Counted from the stretch's first letter, positions 17,979 to 26,114 are shown. The stretch: DNA of 45,262 nucleotides from Methanobacteriota archaeon (GCA_016841485.1 JAENZA010000010.1:1-45262); one strand, 5' to 3'. Made by a program: numbers and translations. The notes: generated from the letters alone by a model not told the origin.

Positions 17979-19513
17979 TTTTCCTCACCCCCAATGGCAG
18001 AGAGGTTCCGGTATAAGACCGGGATTTCATCCGGAGAATATTCAGATGCGTTCTCCCTGTCTTCATACACAACATCCTGTGCCATGATGCATGCCGTGTC
18101 ATACATCTCGGGAACCGAACAATTCAACGCCTCCCTCCAGCTCTCCGCAATGTACTCGCAGGAAAAATTCATGCAGAGATCAAGCAGGGACGGGACTGTT
18201 GAAAATATTCTGGAAACCATATCTGCCTGAGTTTTACCGGTCAATCTTCCGGTATTTAATCGAAGACCCTTTTTTCCGGCAGTTTCGGCTTTCATTTCCC
18301 GAACCTTTGCTTCAAGTATTCTCTGGCATTCAGAAATTCTCTCATTCAGTGTTGATTTCAGCAGGTCTTCTTTACTGAGAGAGAACGTAGTTCGTAGTTC
18401 TTCAATCGCCTTCGTGTGGATTTCTCCCAGGTAATAATCGGCTGAAGACCATGAGATCGTCACAGGCCGGTTAAAATCGACAGCTGAGGAAATTGCATCT
18501 GAAATTTTACCATATCGGAGTCCCCCACCCGGCCCTGAGATGAATACATGCGTACCAAGTCCTTCTGAAAATATCAGATTTCTGCTTACAGCAGAAAAAC
18601 TCATATTATCCAAAAAAGCTTCCAACTGACGAAAATCGGAATCAAAATCCAGCTCATAGGATTCATTGCATAGTGGGCACGTCCCTTTGCAGACCCCGGA
18701 GGAATCCATGACAAGAGCTATTTTGCCTCCACAGCTACAATGATACCAAAATGGAATTTCACCGGTGACCATCGGCCGGAATTTAAGGTGTTCTTTTCTG
18801 ATTACTTCATTATACAGTGAATTATAAATGTCCAGGTTTTCGAGGATGTGCTTACACTCTTCAGGAAAAATTTTTTTTTGCATAAGATCCGAGTACTTGA
18901 AAAAGAATACGTCACATCCAAGCATCTCTCTTGAAATATTTGAAAAAATGAACGCATTCAGATCAGAAAATGATTTGGCACGTTCATAACTGCTCCAGAG
19001 AATCTCCGATATCTTAGTATTTTCAGGCAGGCAGTCAGAATACAGATTTTCCAGCTGTGCCATCTCATCTTCCCATATTTCAAGAGGAGGTTTTTCGATT
19101 CTGTTAAATCTCTGCCATTTTTCAGAACGATTGACATTGAACCCAATTTTTTGCGTTCCATTCTTATTCAGTGCGGGTACCTGATTTTTGTAGAGATATG
19201 AGGCTGTGGTGGTATTCTGATCAAGAAATCCAAAGAATCCCATACCCTGAACCTCAACTTCATTTAGCATTTCCCCGAATCGATGGAGTAAAAATGCTTT
19301 TTTCCACACACCCGAGTATGGAAGAAAATTTGGTTGATGTCCGGACTCAAGAATGACCGTATCTTCCTGGACTGTAGGGGTATTGCCCGATTCAAATCCG
19401 GCATCATTGGCAAATGATCCTGAGAGATCCAGAAGAGAGGAGATATTTCGCTGCTGTTGCTCACTCAGCGAACGGTCCTCGGGGATCAGTTCTCTTAGAT
19501 CAGATGTTCTCAT
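17975..19513 (-). CDS. BshC-like protein with an inserted zinc-ribbon
   Basis: 512 aa. The segment VILESGHQPNFLPYSGVWKK (53-72) resembles the GQQPG-type N-terminal block of BshC, the bacillithiol cysteine-adding enzyme, and also the HQPNYFPW motif of WbqC proteins. A second block, ending GGGLRYGKISDA at 329-340, resembles the later GGP motif of BshC. Between them a cysteine cluster (259, 261, 275, 279, 282) looks like a zinc ribbon that BshC does not normally have. A helical, charged region follows (~370-430), as in BshC. It overlaps DUF1616 upstream and PIG-L downstream by 4 nt each. I suggest an amide-forming or amino-sugar modification role; confidence in the family is moderate. Confidence 0.5.
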   Translation of the reverse strand: MRTSDLRELIPEDRSLSEQQQRNISSLLDLSGSFANDAGFESGNTPTVQEDTVILESGHQPNFLPYSGVWKKAFLLHRFGEMLNEVEVQGMGFFGFLDQNTTTASYLYKNQVPALNKNGTQKIGFNVNRSEKWQRFNRIEKPPLEIWEDEMAQLENLYSDCLPENTKISEILWSSYERAKSFSDLNAFIFSNISREMLGCDVFFFKYSDLMQKKIFPEECKHILENLDIYNSLYNEVIRKEHLKFRPMVTGEIPFWYHCSCGGKIALVMDSSGVCKGTCPLCNESYELDFDSDFRQLEAFLDNMSFSAVSRNLIFSEGLGTHVFISGPGGGLRYGKISDAISSAVDFNRPVTISWSSADYYLGEIHTKAIEELRTTFSLSKEDLLKSTLNERISECQRILEAKVREMKAETAGKKGLRLNTGRLTGKTQADMVSRIFSTVPSLLDLCMNFSCEYIAESWREALNCSVPEMYDTACIMAQDVVYEDRENASEYSPDEIPVLYRNLSAIGGEEK

Positions 19514-19959
19514 TTTTTAATCCCGTTCCAGACTTTTTTTACCCATGCATCCTTATCATCGGACGTTAACCGGACTCGAAGGCGGGAACGACATACGGAA
19601 AGGAAATTTCTGTTGTCGCCTCCATTTTCAGACATATATTTCGAAATCTTCCCATTCACAATCCGTTCCGCCGTCCAGAAAGCCAGTGCGATCAGGGAGA
19701 AGATGAGAATGGCACCGGTAATGTTTGCCGGTGTTGTGTTGAGGGCAAGCACCTCATCAATGAATAGAACGATTAGTATTACCAAAGCCATGCTGAAGAT
19801 TACCGAAAGGACAATTCTTTGAAATAATGATATTTCGTTTTTTCCGGGATAGAGGGCGAGTGTTGTGGCATAGCCGGGAATAAAAAGAATGAGAAAAAAT
19901 CCCTGAATCACCTGAATTATGCCCAAAGGTATTGAAATATATTCAATAATTAAACCCAC
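19510..19959 (-). CDS. DUF1616 N-terminal-type membrane protein (half-length)
   Basis: 149 aa. Hydrophobic helices at ~10-32, ~45-68 and ~78-96 surround FLILFIPGYATTLALYP and a following RIVLSVIFSMAL. This is the PGY...ERL-type pattern of the DUF1616 membrane domain. Full-length DUF1616 proteins are roughly twice as long and end in an extracellular domain; here the chain stops after a basic cytoplasmic tail. A protein that looks like the missing part is encoded at 25686. The start appears to be GTG 19959 with a GGGG-rich upstream stretch. The end overlaps the BshC-like gene by 4 nt. DUF1616 genes are common in archaeal EPS clusters; function unknown. Confidence 0.65.
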   Translation of the reverse strand: MGLIIEYISIPLGIIQVIQGFFLILFIPGYATTLALYPGKNEISLFQRIVLSVIFSMALVILIVLFIDEVLALNTTPANITGAILIFSLIALAFWTAERIVNGKISKYMSENGGDNRNFLSVCRSRLRVRLTSDDKDAWVKKVWNGIKK

Positions 19960-20009
19960 CCCACAGCATAACAGGAGAGAGGCTTTTCTGATTTATATTT
20001 TTCCCCCGC

Positions 20010-20993
20010 CTATCCGGGAATGACAAAACCAATAAGGCAGAATATCCCTGTCAGAGCATACATCACCGTCACCGCCTGGCGTTCTTTCATCGGGAAATAA
20101 TATGGCAATACCCATTTCAGCGTCAGGGGATTCGGCACTTCAAGAGTTCCGTCTTCACGAATTTTTCCAAATTTTGCGACAGGATACCGTCGGGGGCGAA
20201 GGCGCCAATACACATACAGCAGAAAATTCGCCACATGCGGAATGAGCATCACAAAACCGCTGAAGATATAGCCATATACCACAATCGTTGCACCAATTGC
20301 TGCACCAACTGATAATGCCCCAATATTTCCCCAGAAGATACGGGCGGGATAGTTCTCAAAGAACCAGTAAGCTGCAAGAGACCCGGTGAGACATACAATA
20401 AAGAGAATATTCCAGATTTCTCCATCAGCCATTGTCTTTGCAATCAACGTGATAAGGACAATCAGTGAAAGGCCGGGCGCCAGACCATTGAACCCCGAGT
20501 GCATATTGACCAGGTTGGCAACGACCGGGACGTACAGTGGAAGAATAAGCTGGAGATAAATAATGCCCAGATCAACGGTTCCGATAAGCGGAATATACAC
20601 AAGAGTTACTGTTGCACATGATATCAGGGAATATGAACAATAATAGAGAAGAATAAGTTTTGCCGGGCGTCCAATATCAATGATATCGTCAAGAATTCCA
20701 AAAAGGGCAAAGAGCGTCACCACCATTATGATCACATAATTGACCGGCAGAATGTAGTTGCAATAAAAAAGGGAGATAATTGAGAGGGACAGGAGGGATA
20801 TCAGCAGAATTATGAGCCCTCCGTTCGTTGCAACTTCGCGATAATCCGCTTTGTACATATCTTTTGCAACAATGGAATGTTCCTTGAGTTTCCGGATAAT
20901 GGGGGGCATCACCAGTAGCGTTGCGACAAACGGTACGGAAAAAAAAACAAAAATCATCAGATTGAGAGGACTGACCAGATCCGCAATTGCCAT
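20010..20993 (-). CDS. Polyprenyl-phosphate sugar-1-phosphate transferase (GT4, MraY/WecA family)
   Basis: 327 aa with about ten membrane segments. Family motifs: KADYREVATNGG near 48, the catalytic Asp pair GILDDIIDI (Asp102/103), the Asn-rich loop VNMHSGFNGL (162-171) and WGNIGALSVGA (221-231). It would transfer HexNAc-1-phosphate from a UDP-sugar to a polyprenyl phosphate, the first lipid step of glycan assembly. In the last motif bacterial enzymes have an Asp (GDxGS) where this protein has Asn (GNxGA). A strong GAGGGGG lies about 6 nt before ATG 20993. It is the first gene of the minus-strand polysaccharide operon; DUF1616 starts 50 nt after it. Confidence 0.87.
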   Translation of the reverse strand: MAIADLVSPLNLMIFVFFSVPFVATLLVMPPIIRKLKEHSIVAKDMYKADYREVATNGGLIILLISLLSLSIISLFYCNYILPVNYVIIMVVTLFALFGILDDIIDIGRPAKLILLYYCSYSLISCATVTLVYIPLIGTVDLGIIYLQLILPLYVPVVANLVNMHSGFNGLAPGLSLIVLITLIAKTMADGEIWNILFIVCLTGSLAAYWFFENYPARIFWGNIGALSVGAAIGATIVVYGYIFSGFVMLIPHVANFLLYVYWRLRPRRYPVAKFGKIREDGTLEVPNPLTLKWVLPYYFPMKERQAVTVMYALTGIFCLIGFVIPG

Positions 20994-21093
20994 TTTATCC
21001 CCCTCTTGCCATACAAGATGAATATACTATCGGTCACCTGCGGCACCCGAAATCCCGGGAAATATTTCACACTCAAAAAATCGTAATTTCTCC

Positions 21094-21152
21094 CAAAATG
21101 GTATAGGTTTCCCCAATTTTGCCACGCATGCCATTTTGAAATAAAAATTGGG
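21094..21152. repeat. Two interleaved perfect inverted repeats
   Basis: CAAAATGG (21094-21101) pairs with CCATTTTG (21131-21138), and CCCAATTTT (21112-21120) pairs with AAAATTGGG (21144-21152). The pairs cross rather than nest, so as RNA they could form an H-type pseudoknot; as DNA they could be paired operator sites upstream of the polysaccharide operon. Confidence 0.4.
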
Positions 21153-21319
21153 AGGATATGGGATGAAGTAAGTTGAAAAGAAATTTAGCCGACTCATGTT
21201 TATTTGTGATTATTATATTCCACATTTTTGGGAAAAAACCTCAATTCTGGAAAAATCGGCATATTTCCCTTGAATTAATGATAGCTCGTTATGATGGTAC
21301 TATTTGATAGGGGCTATTG

Positions 21320-21480
21320 TCAATCACAAGTATAAAGATTTAAATACTGACTGGGGGAAATGAGAGCCTGACCACAGGGAGTGCCAGTGCCCCCGGTGGC
21401 AAACGAAGCAACACCTGCGGGAGATTCCCCACCGTGTTCTGAAGGGGGGAACAGAGTGTACAGCAATTCACTCGGGAACA
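21320..21480 (-). mobile_element. Possible IS200/IS605 tnpB 3'-end (omega-RNA-like) relic
   Basis: On the minus strand a GC-rich block encodes GESPAGVASFATGGTGTP and then ISPS before a stop at 21320. Gly/Ser/Thr/Pro-rich tails of this style are typical of the C-termini of archaeal TnpB, where the DNA also specifies the guide RNA. An imperfect hairpin (TTGATAG GGG CTATTGTCAA, 21304-21323) overlaps the stop, resembling an IS605-type right end. There is no transposase body. This is pattern resemblance only. Confidence 0.3.
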
Positions 21481-21531
21481 TCTCAAAGTTACACCTGTAT
21501 AGATTTATGATTTTTGAAATGAGGCAGGAAA

Positions 21532-24500
21532 ATGAGTGCCACACATATTAACCCACGATTGAAACTAAATATTCCATCGGCGAGGGTAATTATAGGTCTA
21601 CTGATAATTTCCCTGGCAATACCAGCAATTGCATCAGCAGGACCGCACCCTAATCTTCTGTTTACCGATATTTCCGAAGTTCCCGGAAACCAATACGGCT
21701 CATCTGAGCCATGGAACACCTGGAAGGCAGTCATCATCAGTTCAGCAGATGCATCGCTCTCCCGTGATTTCTCCGATCCAGACTGGGCTACCTATAACCG
21801 GATATCCTACCGGAGCGAGTTTGGAAGCGATCTTGCGCTTGCCTACCAGATAACAAAGGACCCGAAATACCTGGATTCGGCATGTCAGGCTCTGCTGAAC
21901 CTCGACGTCGGGGACGTCCCCTATGAGACGGACCGGGCAGCAGCCCTGAGAGAATACGCAATTGCCTATGACTGGGTACAGCCCGGCCTGACGGCGGCAG
22001 ACGATAAAATCATACGCGATAAACTTGCGACACTTGCAGACCTGACCTATCGCGACCTGAACGGTGACGGGACAAAAACGAGCTATGTTTCGTTTGCCGA
22101 CTATCACGGACAGGCATACCCAAGTGTTGCGATCGCAGGACTTGCCCTTGAGGACTATACCAACCCGAATAACCTTGCGCTGAAATCAGGTCCTGAGGAC
22201 TGGACCCGCGCCGGAACCGATTATCTCTTTGAAAACGACGAACTTCACACGTATGATCGGTCCCTCATCTCCTTCGGATTTGATGAGGCATCAGGAAAAC
22301 ACCTCCTCGGTTCCTACAAGAACTATGTGATCGACGATCTTCTCTGGTGGTTCCAGGTCTACAGCAACCACTATGACAGAAGCATTCTCAAAGACTATCC
22401 GGTGGCAGAGAAGATCGTAACATCCGAACTCTGGGAGACGATGCCCAACGGATACATGAACAATTATGTGACGGGTGGCAATACGCTTGAAACATACCAG
22501 AGGGGCATTCTCAGTCTCCTGAATGACGATGAGAAGGGAGAAGTGCTCAGATACCTTGACCAGACCAAGGGGAATACGCTTCTTCCGTATTCCCGGGAGA
22601 ACGACCTCGCCTCGACCAAACTGCTCTTCTGTGTCTATGGCAATTACGACAGCATCAGCCGCGACACACCTGACGGGACCAGCCGCCTTGATGAGGACGC
22701 CATCTACCAGGTGTTCAGGGAAAACTGGGAGGAAGATTCGGACTGGTTGTCCCTCGTCACCTTTGATGTGGAGACCAACAGCAACCGGGACAGCGCCCAC
22801 CATGATCAGCTGAGTATTGAATACTATGGCAACGGCGACCTTCTCCTGGCAGACGCCGGTGAAACAAAGCACGTCCTCGAAGCCTATTACGGACAGTACG
22901 AGGTCCACCACAACGGGATTGCCATCGAAGACCCGCAGACGCCGTTTGCGACCTCATCCTGGGCGGACAGCCAGGCACGGGGCGTCTACAAGGGAAGTGC
23001 TGTCGGCATGAGCACCCCCGCGACGGTTGAGTCCGTGATTGAGACCCCCTGGATGGAGGGAATCGTCGCCTCGGAAACGATCACACAAGTGATCGGCAGT
23101 ATGTGGGGTGCCTCCGAAAGTCTCTCATCACCGATTGACTACAGCCGGACGATCATGTATCCTGAAGATGACTATTTCATCGTCTTCGACCGGTTTGACG
23201 GAAGCGAGGAATGGACGTACCGGAATGTATTGCGCCCGACCAGTCTGAGTATCACACCGACCGGCTCTTCGATCGGACATGTAGAGGGAAACCTCAAGAT
23301 CGACGGGACTTCCTACAACTGGTTATCACTCCCGTATAAGGACGAAACCCGCACTGGCATCACAACAAACTCCCTGACATGGGATACGACGAATCCCTAC
23401 GGCGACCAGGTCAGATTAAACATCTATTCCGCCCCGGCTTCAGAAGTGATTGTCACAAAACATGCGGGGAGAATTGCAGGATATAGCTCTGAATCCGAAG
23501 TCTATTCACCCGTTGTATACCTGAAAGACGGACCGGAGGAAGACCTGTACCGCATTACCGTTCTCACCTCGAACTATCTGGGGGAAGAACAGAAGAATAC
23601 CCAGGAAATCCCTGTTAGCGGAAATGGCAATGCAATGCAGGTCAGCACCTCGGCACATACCGATGCCATCTATTCGGGTGCCGGGGAGAGTAGCTTTGGT
23701 GCATACGCGACAGATGCCGGGATGGCATTCATCAGGACTTCCGCATCGTCACAGGACTACAGTTACACGCTCATCGAGGGAACCTACCTGAACGAAGGCG
23801 GTGCACCTCTCGTGACGAGCGCCGGAACGGAGAGTGTTTCCCTGAAAAAAGAAGGAATTTCCGTTGCCCTTGTGGTTGACGCAGCTTCAACAGGCAAGGT
23901 CTCACTCTACCAGCTGGGCACAGACATTGAGAAGGTACTGAAGGACGGGGCAGTATACACAGGCTGGCAGCTCTCTGCCGACCAATCATCCATCATCATC
24001 ACCACCGTCTCAGGAAGCCACGAATACACCTTCCTCACGTCCGGAGAAGTGATGCCCGCACCTACCGTTCTGGTAGCAGGGTTCAGTGCAACTCCGACAA
24101 CCGGCACCGCACCGCTGTCGGTTCAGTTCACCGATACCAGTATCAATGCCGTCTCCACATCATGGAACTTCGGCGACGGAGCAGTGTCCGCCGATACGAA
24201 CCCGACCCACGTCTATACGGAAGCGGGAACCTATACCGTGACCCTGACCGCAACAGGTGAGAGCGGGTCGGATACCGAAACGAAAAACGGATACATCACC
24301 GTTGTATCCGGTGGCATCCCCGTTCCCTCAGCGCCTGTTGCAGCCTTCACGGCGGATGTAACATCCGGCCAGGCGTCACTGATCGTGCAATTCACGGATG
24401 CCAGTACGAACAGTCCGGAATCATGGGCCTGGAACTTTGGTGACGGGGCATCTTCAACGGCACAACACCCGCAGCACACCTACACGGAACCCGGCACCTA

Positions 24501-25389
24501 CACCGTCACTCTGACGGCAACCAATGCCGATGGGACGGATACGGAGACGAAGACCGGCTACATATCCGTCAGCACCACGCCGACGCCGTCCGAGACCACA
24601 GTACCGGTCGCTGCATTCACGGCTGACAGTGTTCGTGGCGGGGCACCACTGGAGGTAACATTTACCGATCAAAGTCCGGGCAACCCCACGTCATGGACAT
24701 ATTACTTCGGAGACGGACAGACCACCTACGAACGAAACCCGACCCATTCCTACACAGAACCGGGCACCTACACCGTTACCCTGAGGGTATTCAATACTGA
24801 GGGCATGGACTTCGAGACGAAAGCAGGGTTCATCACGGTGACAGACGAGGACGTTCCGGCAGTGGTTACGAACCCGCCGGTGGCAGCCTTCAGTGCAGAT
24901 GTGATCTCCGGCACCGCGCCGCTGGAAGTGTCCTTCACCGATGCGAGTACATACAGCCCTAATTCATGGTCGTGGAACTTTGGTGACGGCACCACTGCAA
25001 CGGTAGCAAACCCCGTACATACCTACACCAAGCCAGGCACCTATACCGTGACCCTGGAAGTGACCAATGCCGACGGGACGGATACGGAGACGAAGACCGG
25101 CTACATATCCGTCAGCACCACGCCGACGCCGTCCGAGACCACAGTACCGGTCGCTGCATTCACGGCTGACAGTGTTCGTGGCGGGGCACCACTGGAGGTA
25201 ACATTTACCGATCAAAGTCCGGGCAACCCCACGTCATGGACATATTATTTCGGAGACGGGACAACCACATATGAACAGAACCCGACCCACACTTATACAA
25301 AATCGGGCAAATATACCGTAACCCTGAGAGTGTTCAATGATAAGGGCATTGACTTTGAAACGAAAAAGAATTATATTTTCGTTCGTTAG
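21532..25389 (+). CDS. Secreted heparinase II/III-like protein with five PKD domains
   Basis: 1285 aa. A signal peptide (~1-36) precedes an (alpha/alpha)-toroid domain (~38-430) that contains SFADYHGQAYPSVAIAG and NNYVTGGNTLETYQRG. A beta-sandwich (~430-830) with HHDQLSIEYYGNGDLLLADAGET and HHNGIAIEDP follows; this is the heparinase II/III or alginate-lyase-type arrangement of polysaccharide lyases. From ~842 five PKD domains follow, each with (N/Y)FGDG and HxYxxxGxYTVTL motifs. It ends without an anchor, so it is probably released or held by its PKD domains. Domains 2-3 and 4-5 arose by recent duplication (173 bp identical). GAGG lies 7 nt before the ATG. It may degrade or remodel the cell's own polysaccharide. 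Confidence 0.8.
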   Translation: MSATHINPRLKLNIPSARVIIGLLIISLAIPAIASAGPHPNLLFTDISEVPGNQYGSSEPWNTWKAVIISSADASLSRDFSDPDWATYNRISYRSEFGSDLALAYQITKDPKYLDSACQALLNLDVGDVPYETDRAAALREYAIAYDWVQPGLTAADDKIIRDKLATLADLTYRDLNGDGTKTSYVSFADYHGQAYPSVAIAGLALEDYTNPNNLALKSGPEDWTRAGTDYLFENDELHTYDRSLISFGFDEASGKHLLGSYKNYVIDDLLWWFQVYSNHYDRSILKDYPVAEKIVTSELWETMPNGYMNNYVTGGNTLETYQRGILSLLNDDEKGEVLRYLDQTKGNTLLPYSRENDLASTKLLFCVYGNYDSISRDTPDGTSRLDEDAIYQVFRENWEEDSDWLSLVTFDVETNSNRDSAHHDQLSIEYYGNGDLLLADAGETKHVLEAYYGQYEVHHNGIAIEDPQTPFATSSWADSQARGVYKGSAVGMSTPATVESVIETPWMEGIVASETITQVIGSMWGASESLSSPIDYSRTIMYPEDDYFIVFDRFDGSEEWTYRNVLRPTSLSITPTGSSIGHVEGNLKIDGTSYNWLSLPYKDETRTGITTNSLTWDTTNPYGDQVRLNIYSAPASEVIVTKHAGRIAGYSSESEVYSPVVYLKDGPEEDLYRITVLTSNYLGEEQKNTQEIPVSGNGNAMQVSTSAHTDAIYSGAGESSFGAYATDAGMAFIRTSASSQDYSYTLIEGTYLNEGGAPLVTSAGTESVSLKKEGISVALVVDAASTGKVSLYQLGTDIEKVLKDGAVYTGWQLSADQSSIIITTVSGSHEYTFLTSGEVMPAPTVLVAGFSATPTTGTAPLSVQFTDTSINAVSTSWNFGDGAVSADTNPTHVYTEAGTYTVTLTATGESGSDTETKNGYITVVSGGIPVPSAPVAAFTADVTSGQASLIVQFTDASTNSPESWAWNFGDGASSTAQHPQHTYTEPGTYTVTLTATNADGTDTETKTGYISVSTTPTPSETTVPVAAFTADSVRGGAPLEVTFTDQSPGNPTSWTYYFGDGQTTYERNPTHSYTEPGTYTVTLRVFNTEGMDFETKAGFITVTDEDVPAVVTNPPVAAFSADVISGTAPLEVSFTDASTYSPNSWSWNFGDGTTATVANPVHTYTKPGTYTVTLEVTNADGTDTETKTGYISVSTTPTPSETTVPVAAFTADSVRGGAPLEVTFTDQSPGNPTSWTYYFGDGTTTYEQNPTHTYTKSGKYTVTLRVFNDKGIDFETKKNYIFVR
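22159..22373 (+). repeat. 215-bp tract identical to the paralogous heparinase gene (copy 1)
   Basis: Identical base for base to 30706-30920 (offset 8547), flanked by synonymous mismatches on both sides (22158 and 22374). Confidence 0.93.
24532..24704 (+). repeat. 173-bp perfect direct repeat, copy 1 (PKD linker and domain)
   Basis: This segment spans the end of PKD domain 2, the TTPTPSETTVP linker and the first part of domain 3. It is identical base for base to 25075-25247, offset 543 bp (181 codons). Confidence 0.95.
25075..25247 (+). repeat. 173-bp perfect direct repeat, copy 2
   Basis: Second copy of the repeat at 24532-24704, spanning the end of PKD domain 4 and the start of domain 5. 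Identity ends at 25248 (T against C in copy 1) and begins just after a mismatch at 25074. Confidence 0.95.
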
Positions 25390-25404
25390 ATACGAAATCC
25401 GATA

Positions 25405-25418
25405 ATTCTCTTTTTTTA
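25405..25418 (+). terminator. T-tract terminator of the PKD protein
   Basis: A run of seven T (25411-25417) begins 22 nt after the stop codon, as in archaeal intrinsic terminators. Confidence 0.5.
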
Positions 25419-25650
25419 ATTCACGTTCAGACATTTCCGGTTCAGAATTTTTTTGGCTGTAATACGAATCATTTTCGTCTTTTACATAGCATTGAAGAAA
25501 CCCACCACTCTGGAGATTCCCGCCTGCGGGAGAGATTATGCGGGGTGCATTTTCAGTGTCTGCAAGAGATCTTTTTCGATTCCGGGGGGACAGAGCTTCA
25601 TTCAATGAAAATAATGAGTAACGTTTTTTTGCATTTTGGCATTACCCCCT
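25419..25650. other. Short gene-free gap
   Basis: No supported gene lies between the PKD protein and the next plus-strand gene. The stretch is AT-rich with no clear repeat. Confidence 0.4.
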
Positions 25651-25660
25651 GTATTAATAA
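25651..25660 (+). promoter_or_regulatory. TATA box for the DUF1616-C-like gene
   Basis: GTATTAATAA is centred about 30 nt before the ATG at 25686 with no Shine-Dalgarno between, consistent with leaderless transcription. Confidence 0.45.
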
Positions 25661-25685
25661 ACAATATTGTACCATCATATTTTGA

Positions 25686-26114
25686 ATGCATATGGGTAAC
25701 GGGTGCGAGAATACAGAATTCAGTTCAATAATTACCATTGCAGCAGTCATCGCCATAATAATTGCAATTGCGATAACAGGATATGTGGTGGTTTTCACCG
25801 AAAAACAGCATTCCTCGCTGTATCTGATCCCTGATTCGTATCAGAACCTGGCCCGGAATGATACAATATTCTTTGCCTATGGGGTTATCAATTCTGAAGG
25901 AGAAGTCACGGATTACGATATTGGAATATATCTGAATAATACACTCGTAGTCACAGAACAATTCCGGCTGGATACCAATGAGCGCTATGAGAAAAACGAA
26001 GAGGTGCGGCTGACAAAGAATGTATCCTATCCTGCAAAGGTAGAGGTTCTTCTTACCAATAAGAATACAATGAACACAGAAGAAGTCCATTTCTGGATTG
26101 AAACGAACACCTGA
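25686..26114 (+). CDS. Membrane protein resembling the C-terminal half of DUF1616
   Basis: 142 aa. One transmembrane helix (~14-36, IITIAAVIAIIIAIAITGYVV) leads into FTEKQHSSLYLIPDSYQNLARNDTIFFAYGVINSEGEVTDYDIGIYL and then a beta-strand-rich tail. This order (helix, FTE-x-YL, a gap, then V-N-x-E-x-x-x-x-Y) is that of the extracellular domain closing full-length DUF1616 proteins. The membrane domain that should precede it is absent here, but one is encoded alone at 19510. A second in-frame ATG at 25692 is possible. It is the only small gene between the two heparinase-like genes. Function unknown; perhaps a partner of the other half. Confidence 0.55.
   Translation: MHMGNGCENTEFSSIITIAAVIAIIIAIAITGYVVVFTEKQHSSLYLIPDSYQNLARNDTIFFAYGVINSEGEVTDYDIGIYLNNTLVVTEQFRLDTNERYEKNEEVRLTKNVSYPAKVEVLLTNKNTMNTEEVHFWIETNT

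Larger units (their letters stand above)
20994..21531. other. Long regulatory gap between divergent surface genes
   Basis: 538 nt without a supported intact gene. The left half is AT-rich and contains interleaved inverted repeats (21094-21152). The right half holds a GC-rich block (21361-21470) that may be a transposon remnant, and the promoters for the divergent polysaccharide operon and the PKD protein. TTTAAATA at 21339-21346 is a possible TATA box, which would give the PKD gene a leader of about 165 nt. Confidence 0.5.

Noticed and set aside
17355-19513. A true bacillithiol biosynthesis operon
   Set aside because: A BshB-type and a BshC-like gene are adjacent, but no convincing BshA is present and the surroundings are surface-glycan genes; only the enzyme pairing is similar.
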